Shown here: piece after piece, positions 44,701-56,700 of the stretch
How the letters are laid out: each line of letters begins with the position of its first letter
Position numbering within the stretch: the first letter of the stretch is position 1
Source: Aplectana chamaeleonis
Taxonomy: Eukaryota; Nematoda; Chromadorea; Rhabditida; Cosmocercidae
Assembly (NCBI GenBank): GCA_029168955.1
Contig: JAPDOI010000698.1
Span: 62,001-126,000, forward strand
Direction: 5' to 3'
Length of the DNA: 64,000 nt
Notes under the pieces: generated by a model
Seen by the model: only the letters and a program-made list of their open reading frames with translations
Databases searched by the model: none
What the model was told of the DNA's origin: nothing
Position numbers and translations under genes: made by a program

Positions 44701-47700
44701 TAGAATGTGTGCGGGACCCAAGTGGGAGTGGGCAGGACGCCGTAGAGAGTGTGCTGGACCTAAGTGGGAGTGCGCCGGACGCCGTAGAAAGTGTGCGGGA
44801 CCCAAGTGGGAGTGGGCAGGGCGCCGTAGAGAGTGTGCTGGACCTAAGTGGGAGTGCGCCGGACGCCGTAGAAAGTGTGCGGCACCCAAGTGGGAGTGGG
44901 CAGGACGCCGTAGAGAGTGTGCTGGACCTAAGTGGGAGTGCGCCGGACGCCATAGAAAGTGTGCGGGACACAAGTGGAAGTGCGCTGGACGCCGGAGAAA
45001 GTGTGCGGGACCCAAGTGGAAGTGCGCAGGACCCCGTATAGAGTGTGCGGGACCCAAGTGGGAGTGCGCCGGACGCCGTAGAAAGTGTGCGGGACCCAAG
45101 TGGGAGTGCGCCAGTTACCGTAGAAAGTGTGCGGGACCCAACAGGGAGGGCGCTGAACGCCGTAGGAAGTGTACGGGACCCAAGCGGGAGTGCGCCGGAC
45201 GCCGTAGGAAGAGGGCGGGACAAAAGGCGAAGTGCGCAGGACGCCGTAGAAAGTGTGCGGGACCTGAGTGGAAGTGCGCCGGACGCCGTAGGAAGTGTGC
45301 GGGACCCAAGTGGGAGTGCGCCGGACGCCGTAGAAAGTGTGCAGGACCCAAGTGGGAGTGGGCAGGACGCCGTAGGAAGTGTGCGGGACCCAAGCGGGAG
45401 TGCGCCGGACGTCGTAGAATGTGTGCGGGACCCAAGTGGGAGTGGGCAGGGCGCTGTAGAGAGCGTGCGGGACCCAAGCGGGAGTGCGCCGGACGCCGTA
45501 GAAAGTGTGCGGCACCCAACTGGGAGTGGGCAGGACGCCGTAGAGAGTGTGCTGGACCTAAGTGGGAGTGCGCCGGACGCCGTAGAAAGTGTGCGGAACC
45601 CAAGTGGGAGTGTGCCGAACGCCGTAGGAAGTTTGCTAGATCTAAGTGGGAGTGTGCGGGACGCCGTAGAAGGTGTGAGGGACTCAAGTGGAAGAGGCGT
45701 GACCCGAGTGGGAGAGCGCCGGACGCCGTATAAAGTGTGCGGGACCCAAGTGGGAGTGCGCTGGACGCCGTAGAAAGTGTGCGGGACCCAAGTGGAAGTG
45801 CGCAGGACCCCGTATAGAGTGTGCGGGACTCAAGTGGGAGTGCGCCGGACGCCGTAGAAAGTGTGCGGGACCCAAGGGGGAGTGCGCCAGTTACCGTAGA
45901 AAGTGTGCGGGACCCAAGTGGGAGTGCGCTGAACGCCGTAGGAAGTGTACGGGACCCAAGCGGGAGTGCGCCGGACGCCGTAGGAAGTGTGCGGGACACA
46001 AGTCGAAATGCGCAGGACCCCGTATAGAGTGTGCGGGACCCAAGTGGGAGTGCGCCGGACGCCGTAGGAAGTGTGCGGGACTCAAGTGGGAGTGCGCCGT
46101 ACGCCGTAGAAAGTGTGCGGGACCCAAGTGGGAGTGCGCTGAACGCCGTAGGAAGTGTACGGGACCCAATCGGGAGTGCGCCGAACGCCGTAGGAAGTGT
46201 GCGGGATACTATTGGGAGTGCGCCGGACGCCGTAGAAAGTGTGCGGGACCCTAGTGGAAGTGCGCAGGACGCCGTATAGGGTGTGCGGCACCCAAGTGGG
46301 AGTGGGCAGGACGCCGTAGGAAGTGTGCGGGACCCAAGCGGGAGTGCGCCGGACGTCGTAGAATGTGTGCGGGACCCAAGTGGGAGTGGGCAGGGCGCTG
46401 TAGAGAGCGTGCGGGACCCAAGCGGGAGTGCGCCGGACGCCGTAGAAAGTGTGCGGCACCCAACTGGGAGTGGGCAGGACGCCGTAGAGAGTGTGCTGGA
46501 CCTAAGTGGGAGTGCGCCGGACGCCGTAGAAAGTGTGCGGAACCCAAGTGGGAGTGTGCCGAACGCCGTAGGAAGTTTGCTAGATCTAAGTGGGAGTGTG
46601 CGGGACGCCGTAGAAGGTGTGAGGGACTCAAGTGGAAGAGGCGTGACCCGAGTGGGAGAGCGCCGGACGCCGTATAAAGTGTGCGGGACCCAAGTGGGAG
46701 TGCGCTGGACGCCGTAGAAAGTGTGCGGGACCCAAGTGGAAGTGCGCAGGACCCCGTATAGAGTGTGCGGGACTCAAGTGGGAGTGCGCCGGACGCCGTA
46801 GAAAGTGTGCGGGACCCAAGTGGGAGTGCGCCAGTTACCGTAGAAAGTGTGCGGGACCCAAGTGGGAGTGCGCTGAACGCCGTAGGAAGTGTACGGGACC
46901 CAAGCGGGAGTGCGCCGGACGCCGTAGGAAGTGTGCGGGACAAAAGTCGAAGTGCGCAGGACCCCGTATACAGTGTGCGGGACCCAAGTGGGAGTGCGCC
47001 GTACGCCGTAGAAAGTGTGCGGGACCCGAGTGGGAGTGCGCTGAACGCCGTAGGAAGTGTGCGGGACCCGAGTGGGAGTGCGCTGAACGCCGTAGGAAGT
47101 GTACGGGACCCAAGCGGGAGTGCGCCGAACGCCGTAGGAAGTGTGCGGGATCCTATTGGGAGTGCGCCGGAAGCCGTAGAGAGTGTGCGGGGTCCACGTG
47201 GGAGTGCGCCGGACGCCGTAGAAAGTGTGCAGGACCAAAGTGGGAGTGCGCTGAACGCCGTAGGAAGTGTGCGGGACCCAAGCGGGAGTGCGCCGAACGC
47301 CGTAGGAAGTGTGCGGGACCCTAGTGGAAGTGCGCAGGACGCCGTATAGAGTGTGCGGCACCCAAGTGGGAGTGGGCAGGACGCCGTAGGAAGTGTGCGG
47401 GACCCAAGCGGGAGTGCGCCGGACGTCGTAGAATGTGTGCGGGACCCAAGTGGGAGTGGGCAGGACGCTGTAGAGAGTGTGCGGGACCCAAGCGGGAGTG
47501 CGCCGGACGCCGTAGGAAGTGTACGGGACCCAAGCGGGAGTGCGCCGGACGCCGTAGGAAGTGTGCGGGACAAAAGTAGAAGTGCGCAGGACCCCGTATA
47601 CAGTGTGCGGGACCCAAGTGGGAGTGCGCCGGACGCCGTAGAAAGTGTTGCGGGGCTCAAGTGGGAGTGCGCCGTACGCCGTAGAAAGTGTGCGGGACCC

Positions 47701-50700
47701 GAGTGGGAGTGCGCTGAACGCCGTAGGAAGTGTACGGGACCCAAGCGGGAGTGCGCCGAACGCCGTAGGAAGTGTGCGGGACCCTAGTGGAAGTGCGCAG
47801 GACGCCGTATAGAGTGTGCGGCACCCAAGTGGGAGTGGGCAGGACGCCGTAGGAAGTGTGCGGGACCCAAGCGGGAGTGCGCCGGACGTCGTAGAATGTG
47901 TGCGGGACCCAAGTGGGAGTGGGCAGGACGCTGAAGAGAGTGTGCGGGACCCAAGCGGGAGTGCGCCGGACGCCGTAGAAAGTGTGCGGGACCCGAGTGG
48001 GAGTGCGCTGAACGCCGTAGGAAGTGTACGGGACCCAAGTGGGAGTGGGCAGGACGCCGTAGAGAGTGTGCTGGACCTAAGTGGGAGTGCGCCGGGCGCC
48101 GTAGAAAGTGTGCGGAACCCAAGTGGGAGTGTGCCGAACGCCGTAGGAAGTGTGCTAGATCCAAGTGGGAGTGTGCGGGACGCCGTAGAAGGTGTGCGGG
48201 ACTCAAGTGGAAGAGGCGTGACCCGAGTGGGAGAGCGCCGGACGCCGTATAAAGTGTGCGGGACCCAAGTGGGAGTGCGCCGGACGCCGTAGAAAGTGTG
48301 CCGGACTCAAGTGGGAGTGCGCTGAACACCGTAGGAAGTGTGCGGGACTCAAGTGGGAGTGCGCCGGACGCCGTAGAAAGTGTGCGGGACCCAAGTGGGA
48401 GTGCGCCAGTTACCGTAGAAAGTGTGCGGGACCCAAGTGGGAGTGCGCTGAACGCCGTAGGAAGTGTACGGGACCCAAGCGGGAGTGCGCCGGACGCCGT
48501 AGGAAGTGTGCGGGACAAAAGTCGAAGTGCGCAGGACCCCGTATAGAGTGTGCGGGACCCAAGTGGGAGTGCGCCGGACGCCGTAGGAAGTGTGCGGGAC
48601 TCAAGTGGGAGTGCGCCGTACGCCGTAGAAAGTGTGCGGGACCCAAGTGGGAGTGCGCCGGACGCCGTAGAAAGTGTGCAGGACCCAAGTGGGAGTGCGC
48701 TGAACGCCGTAGGAAGTGTGCGGGACCCAAGCGGGAGTGCGCCGAACGCCGTAGGAAGTGTGCGGGACCCTAGTGGAAGTGCGCAGGACGCCGTATAGGG
48801 TGTGCGGCACCCAAGTGGGAGTGGGCAGGACGCCGTAGGAAGTGTGCGGGACCCAAGCGGGAGTGCGCCGGACGTCGTAGAATGTGTGCGGGACCCAAGT
48901 GGGAGTGGGCAGGGCGCTGTAGAGAGCGTGCGGGACCCAAGCGGGAGTGCGCCGGACGCCGTAGAAAGTGTGCGGCACCCAAGTGGGAGTGGGCAGGACT
49001 CCGTAGAGAGTGTGCTGGACCTAAGTGGGAGTGCGCCGGACGCCGTAGAAAGTGTGCGGAACCCAAGTAGGAGTGTGCCGAACGCCGTAGGAAGTTTGCT
49101 AGATCTAAGTGGGAGTGTGCGGGACGCCGTAGAAGGTGTGAGGGACTCAAGTGGAAGAGGCGTGATCCGAGTGGGAGAGCGCCGGACGCCGTATAAAGTG
49201 TGCGGGACCCAAGTGGGAGTGCGCTGGACGCCGTAGAAAGTGTGCGGGACCCAAGTGGAAGTGCGCAGGACCCCGTATAGAGTGTGCGGGACTCAAGAGG
49301 GAGTGCGCCGGACGCCGTAGAAAGTGTGCGGGACCCAAGTGGGAGTGCGCCAGTTACCGTAGAAAGTGTGCGGGACCCAAGTGGGAGTGCGCTGAACGCC
49401 GTAGGAAGTGTACGGGACCCAAGCGGGAGAGCGCCGGACGCCGTAGAAGTGTGCGGGACCCAAGTCGAAGTGCGCAGGACGCCCGTATACAGTGTGCGGG
49501 ACCCAAGCGGGAGTGCGCCGGACGCCGTAGAAAGTGTGCGGGACTCAAGTGGGAGTGCGCCGTACGCCGTAGTGTGCGGGACCAGAGTGCGCTGAACGCC
49601 GTAGGAAGTGCGGGACCAAGCGGGAGTGCGCCGGACGCCGTAGGAAGTGTGCGGGACAAGTGAGTGCGCAGGACGCCGTAGGAAGTGTGCGGGACCCGGG
49701 TGGGAGAGCGCCGGACGCCGTAGGAAGTGTGCGGGACCCAAGTGGGAGTGCGCCGTACGCCGTAGAAAGTGTGCGGGACCCGAGTGGGAGTGCGCTGAAC
49801 GCCGTAGGAAGTGTACGGGACCCAAGCGGGAGTGCGCCGGACGCCGTAGGAAGTGTGCGGGACAAAAGTCGAAGTGCGCAGGACCCCGTATACAGTGTGC
49901 GGGACCCAAGTGGGAGTGCGCCGGACGCCGTAGAAAGTGTTGCGGGGCTCAAGTGGGAGTGCGCCGTACGCCGTAGAAAGTGTGCGGGACCCGAGTGGGA
50001 GTGCGCTGAACGCCGTAGGAAGTGTACGGGACCCAAGCGGGAGTGCGCCGAACGCCGTAGGAAGTGTGCGGGATCCTATTGGGAGTGCGCCGGAAGCCGT
50101 AGAGAGTGTGCGGGGTCCACGTGGGAGTGCGCCGGACGCCGTAGAAAGTGTGCAGGACCAAAGTGGGAGTGCGCTGAACGCCGTAGGAAGTGTGCGGGAC
50201 CCAAGCGGGAGTGCGCCGAACGCCGTAGGAAGTGTGCGGGACCCTAGTGGAAGTGCGCAGGACGCCGTATAGAGTGTGCGGCACCCAAGTGGGAGTGGGC
50301 AGGACGCCGTAGGAAGTGTGCGGGACCCAAGCGGGAGTGCGCCGGACGTCGTAGAATGTGTGCGGGACCCAAGTGGGAGTGGGCAGGACGCTGTAGAGAG
50401 TGTGCGGGACCCAAGCGGGGGTGCGCCGGACGCCGTAGGAAGTGTACGGGACCCAAGCGGGAGTGCGCCGGACGCCGTAGGAAGTGTGCGGGACAAAAGT
50501 AGAAGTGCGCAGGACCCCGTATACAGTGTGCGGGACCCAAGTGGGAGTGCGCCGGACGCCGTAGAAAGTGTTGCGGGGCTCAAGTGGGAGTGCGCCGTAC
50601 GCCGTAGAAAGTGTGCGGGACCCGAGTGGGAGTGCGCTGAACGCCGTAGGAAGTGTACGGGACCCAAGCGGGAGTGCGCCGAACGCCGTAGGAAGTGTGC

Positions 50701-53700
50701 GGGACCCTAGTGGAAGTGCGCAGGACGCCGTATAGAGTGTGCGGCACCCAAGTGGGAGTGGGCAGGACGCCGTAGGAAGTGTGCGGGACCCAAGCGGGAG
50801 TGCGCCGGACGTCGTAGAATGTGTGCGGGACCCAAGTGGGAGTGGGCAGGACGCTGAAGAGAGTGTGCGGGACCCAAGCGGGAGTGCGCCGGACGCCGTA
50901 GAAAGTGTGCGGGACCCGAGTGGGAGTGCGCTGAACGCCGTAGGAAGTGTACGGGACCCAAGTGGGAGTGGGCAGGACGCCGTAGAGAGTGTGCTGGACC
51001 TAAGTGGGAGTGCGCCGGGCGCCGTAGAAAGTGTGCGGAACCCAAGTGGGAGTGTGCCGAACGCCGTAGGAAGTGTGCTAGATCCAAGTGGGAGTGTGCG
51101 GGACGCCGTAGAAGGTGTGCGGGACTCAAGTGGAAGAGGCGTGACCCGAGTGGGAGAGCGCCGGACGCCGTATAAAGTGTGCGGGACCCAAGTGGGAGTG
51201 CGCCGGACGCCGTAGAAAGTGTGCCAGACTCAAGTGGGAGTGCGCTGAACACCGTAGGAAGTGTGCGGGACTCAAGTGGGAGTGCGCCGGACGCCGTAGA
51301 AAGTGTGCGGGACCCAAGTGGGAGTGCGCCAGTTACCGTAGAAAGTGTGCGGGACCCAAGAGGGAGTGCGCTGAACGCCGTAGGAAGTGTACGGGACCCA
51401 AGCGGGAGTGCGCCGGACGCCGTAGGAAGTGTGCGGGACAAAAGTCGAAGTGCGCAGGACCCCGTATAGAGTGTGCGGGACCCAAGTGGGAGTGCGCCGG
51501 ACGCCGTAGAAAGTGTGCGGGACTCAAGTGGGAGTGCGCCGTACGCCGTAGAAAGTGTGCGGGACTCAAGTGGGAGTGCGCCGGACGCCGTAGAAAGTGT
51601 GCGGGACTCAAGTGGGAGTGCGCCGGACGCCGTAGTAAGTGTGCGGGACCCAAGTGGGAGTGCGCCGGACGCCGTAGAAAGTGTGCGGGACCCAAGTGGG
51701 AGTGGGCAGGGCGCTGTAGAGAGCGTGCGGGACCCAAGCGGGAGTGCGCCGAACGCCGTAGGAAGTGTGCGGGACCCTAGTGGAAGTGCGCAGGACGCCG
51801 TATAGGGTGTGCGGCACCCAAGTGGGAGTGGGCAGGACGCCGTAGGAAGTGTGCGGGACCCAAGCGGGAGTGCGCCGGACGTCGTAGAATGTGTGCGGGA
51901 CCCAAGTGGGAGTGGGCAGGGCGCTGTAGAGAGCGTGCGGGACCCAAGCGGGAGTGCGCCGGACGCCGTAGAAAGTGTGCGGCACCCAAGTGGGAGTGGG
52001 CAGGACGCCGTAGAGAGTGTGCTGGACCTAAGTGGGAGTGCGCCGGACGCCGTAGAAAGTGTGCGGAACCCAAGTGGGAGTGTGCCGTACGCCGTAGGAA
52101 GTGTGCTAGATCCAAGTGGGAGTGTGCGGGACGCCGTAGAAGGTGTGAGCAACTCAAGTGGAAGAGGCGTGACCCGAGTGGGAGAGCGCCGGACGCCGTA
52201 TAAAGTGTGCGGGACCCAAGTGGGAGTGCGCTGGACGCCGTAGAAAGTGTGCGGGACCCAAGTGGAAGTGCGCAGGACCCCGTATAGAGTGTGCGGGACT
52301 CAAGAGGGAGTGCGCCGGACGCCGTAGAAAGTGTGCGGGACCCAAGTGGGAGTGCGCCAGTTACCGTAGAAAGTGTGCGGGACCCAAGTGGGAGTGCGCT
52401 GAACGCCGTAGGAAGTGTACGGGACCCAAGCGGGAGTGCGCCGGACGCCGTAGGAAGTGTGCGGGACAAAAGTCGAAGTGCGCAGGACCCCGTATACAGT
52501 GTGCGGGACCCAAGTGGGAGTGCGCCGGACGCCGTAGAAAGTGTTGCGGGGCTCAAGTGGGAGTGCGCCGTACGCCGTAGAAAGTGTGCGGGACCCGAGT
52601 GGGAGTGCGCTGAACGCCGTAGGAAGTGTACGGGACCCAAGCGGGAGTGCGCCGAACGCCGTAGGAAGTGTGCGGGATCCTATTGGGAGTGCGCCGGAAG
52701 CCGTAGAGAGTGTGCGGGGTCCAAGTGGGAGTGCGCCGGACGCCGTAGAAAGTGTGCAGGACCAAAGTGGGAGTGCGCTGAACGCCGTAGGAAGTGTGCG
52801 GGACCCAAGCGGGAGTGCGCCGAACGCCGTAGGAAGTGTGCGGGACCCTAGTGGAAGTGCGCAGGACGCCGTATAGAGTGTGCGGCACCCAAGTGGGAGT
52901 GGGCAGGACGCCGTAGGAAGTGTTGCGGGCCCCAAGCGGGAGTGCGGCGGACGTCGTAGAATGTGTGCGGGACCCAAGTGGGAGTGGGCAGGACGCTGTA
53001 GAGAGTGTGCGGGACCCAAGCGGGAGTGCGCCGGACGCCGTAGAAAGTGTGCGGGACCCTAGTGGAAGTGCGCTGAACGCCGTAGAAAGTGTGCGGGACC
53101 CAAGTGGGAGTGCGCCGGACGCCGTAGAAAGTGTGCGGAACCCAAGTGGGAGTGCGCCGAACGCCGTAGGAAGTGTGCGGGACTCAAGTGGAAGAGGCGT
53201 GACCCAAGTGGGAGTGCGCAGGACGGCGCAGAAAGTGTTCGGGACCCAAGTGGGAGAGCGCCGGACGCCGTAGATAGTGTGCGGGACCCAAGTGGGAGTG
53301 CGCCGAACGCCGTAGGAAGTGTGTGGGACCTAAGCGGGAGAGCGCCGGACGCCGTATAAAGTGTGCATGACCTATGTGGGAGTGCGCTGAACGCCGTAGG
53401 AAGTGCGCGGGACCTAAGCGGGAGAGCGCCGGACGCCGTAGAAAGTTTTCGGGACCCAAGTGAGAGTGCGCCGGGCGCCGTAGAAAGTGTGCGGGACCCA
53501 AGTGGGAGTGCGCCGGACGCCGTAGAATGTGTGTGGGGCCCAGGTGGGAGTGCCCCGGACGCCGTAGAATGTGTGTGGGAGCCAAGTGGGAGTGCGCAAG
53601 ACGCCGTAGGAAGTGTGCGGGACCCAAGTGGGAGTGCGCGGAACGCCGTAGGAAGTGTGCGGGACCCAAGCGAAGTGCTCCGAACGCCATAGCAAGTGTG

Positions 53701-56700
53701 CGGGACTCAAGTGGGAGAGCGCCGGACGCCGTAGAAAGTGTGCGGTACCCAAATGGGAGTGCGCCGGACGCCGTAGGAAGTGTGCGGGACCCAAGCGGGA
53801 GTGCGCCGGACGCCGTAGAATGTGTGCGGGACCCAAGTGGGAGTGGGCAGGACGCGCTGAAGAGCGCCGGACGCCAGAAATGCGGGACCCAAGCGGGAGT
53901 GCGCCGGACGCCGTAGGAAGTGTGCGGGACCCAAGTGGGAGTGGGCAGGACGCCGTAGAGAGTGTGCTGGACCTAAGTGGGAGTGCGCCGGACGCCGTAG
54001 AAAGTGTGCGGAACCCAAGTGGGAGTGTGCCGAACGCCGTAGGAAGTGTGCTAGATCCAAGTGGGAGTGTGCGGGACGCCGTAGAAGGTGTGCGGGCCTC
54101 AAGTGGAAGAGGCGTGACCCGAGTGGGAGAGCGCCGGACGCCGTATAAAGTGTGCGGGACCCAAGTGGGAGTGCGCCGGACGCCGTAGAAAGTGTGCCGG
54201 GACTCAAGTGGGAGTGCGCTGAACACCGTAGAAAGTGTGCGGGACTCAAGTGGGAGTGCGCCGGACGCCGTAGAAAGTGTGCGGGACCCAAGTGGGAGTG
54301 CGCCAGTTACCGTAGAAAGTGTGCGGGACCCAAGTGGGAGTGCGCTGAACGCCGTAGGAAGTGTGCGGGACCCAAGCGGGAGTGCGCCGAACGCCGTAGG
54401 AAGTGTGCGGGACCCTAGTGGAAGTGCGCAGGACGCCGTATAGAGTGTGCGGCACCCAAGTGGGAGTGCGCCGGACGCCGTAGAAAGTGTTGCGGGACTC
54501 AAGTGGGAGTGCGCCGTACGCCGTAGAAAGTGTGCGGGACCCGAGTGGGAGTGGGCAGGACGCTGTAGAGAGTGTGCGGGACCCAAGCAGGAGTGTGCTG
54601 AACGCCGTAGGAAGTGTGCGGGTCCCAAGTGGGAGTGCGCCGAACGCCGTAGAAGTGCGGAACGCAAGTAGGAGTGCGCTGGACGCCGTGGAAAGTGTGC
54701 GGGATCCGAGAGGGAGTGCGCCGAACGCCGTAGGAAGTGTGCGGGACCTAATCGGGAGAGCGCCGGACGCCGTATGAAGTGTGCGGGACCCAAGTAAAAG
54801 TGCGCAGGACGCCGTATAGAGTGTGCGGGACCTAAGCTGGAGTGCGCCGGACGCCGTAGAAAGTGTGCGAGACCTGAGTGAGAGTGCGCCAGACGCTGTA
54901 GAAAGTGTGCGGTACTCAAGTGAGAGTGTGCCGTGCGCTGTTGAAAGTGTGCAGGACCAAAGTGGGAGTGCGCTGAACGCCGTAGGAAGTGTGCGGGATC
55001 CTATTGGGAGTGCGCAGGAAGCCGTAGAGAGTGTGCGGGGTCCACGTGGGAGTGCGCCGGACGCCGTAGAAAGTGTGCAGGACCAAAGTGGGAGTGCGCT
55101 GAACGCCGTAGGAAGTGTGCGGGACCCAAGCGGGAGTGCGCCGAACGCCGTAGGGAGGGTGCGGGACCCTAGTGGAAGTGCGCAGGACGCCGTATAGAGT
55201 GTGCGGCACCCAGAGTGGGAGAGGGCTGGTCGCCGTGGGAAGTGTGCGGGACCCTAGCGGGAGTGCGCCGGACGCCGTAGAATGTGTGCGGGACCCAAGT
55301 GGGAGTGGGCAGGACGCTGTAGAGAGTGTGCGGGACCCAAGCGGGAGTGCGCCGGACGCCGTAGAAAGTGTGCGGCACCCAAGTGGGAGTGGGCAGGACG
55401 CTGTAGAGAGTGTGCTGGACCTAAGTGGGAGTGCGCCGGACGCCGTAGAAAGTGTGCAAGACCCAAGTGGGAGTGTGCCGAACGCCGTAGGAAGTGTGCG
55501 GGACTCAAGTGGAAGAGGCGTGACCCGAGTGGGAGTGCGCCGTACGCCGTAGAAAGTGTGCGGGACCCGAGTGGGAGTGCGCTGAACGCCGTAGGAAGTG
55601 TACGGGACCCAAGCGGGAGTGCGCCGAACGCCGTAGAAAGTGTGCGGGACCCAAGCGGGGGTGCGCCGGACGTCGTAGAATGTGTGCGGGACCCAAGTGG
55701 GAGTGGGCAGGACGCTGTAGAGAGTGTGCGGGACCAAAGTGGGAGTGCGCTGAACGCCGTAGGAAGTGTGCGGGACCCAAGCGGGAGTGCGCCGAACGCC
55801 GTAGGAAGTGTGCGGGACCCTAGTGGAAGTGCGCAGGACGCCGTATAGAGTGTGCGGCACCCAAGTGGGAGTGGGCAGGACGCCGTAGGAAGTGTGCGGG
55901 ACCCAAGCGGGAGTGCGACGGACGTCGTAGAATGTGTGCGGGACCCAAGTGGGAGTGGGCAGGACGCTGTAGAGAGTGTGCGGGACCCAAGCGGGAGTGC
56001 GCCGGACGCCGTAGGAAGTGTACGGGACCCAAGCGGGAGTGCGCCGGACGCCGTAGGAAGTGTGCGGGACAAAAGTCGAAGTGCGCAGGACCCCGTATAC
56101 AGTGTGCGGGACCCAAGTGGGAGTGCGCCGGACGCCGTAGAAAGTGTTGCGGGGCTCAAGTGGGAGTGCGCCGTACGCCGTAGAAAGTGTGCGGGACCCG
56201 AGTGGGAGTGCGCTGAACGCCGTAGGTAGTGTACGGGACCCAAGCGGGAGTGCGCCGAACGCCGTAGGAAGTGTGCGGGATCCTATTGGGAGTGCGCCGG
56301 AAGCCGTAGAGAGTGTGCGGGGTCCACGTGGGAGTGCGCCGGACGCCGTAGAAAGTGTGCAGGACCAAAGTGGGAGTGCGCTGAACGCCGTAGGAAGTGT
56401 GCGGGACCCAAGCGGGAGTGCGCCGAACGCCGTAGGAAGTGTGCGGGACCCTAGTGGAAGTGCGCAGGACGCCGTATAGAGTGTGCGGCACCCAAGTGGG
56501 AGTGGGCAGGACGCCGTAGGAAGTGTGCGGGACCCAAGCGGGAGTGCGCCGGACGTCGTAGAATGTGTGCGGGACCCAAGTGGGAGTGGGCAGGACGCTG
56601 AAGAGAGTGTGCGGGACCCAAGCGGGAGTGCGCCGGACGCCGTAGAAAGTGTGCGGGACCCGAGTGGGAGTGCGCTGAACACCGTAGGAAGTGTACGGGA

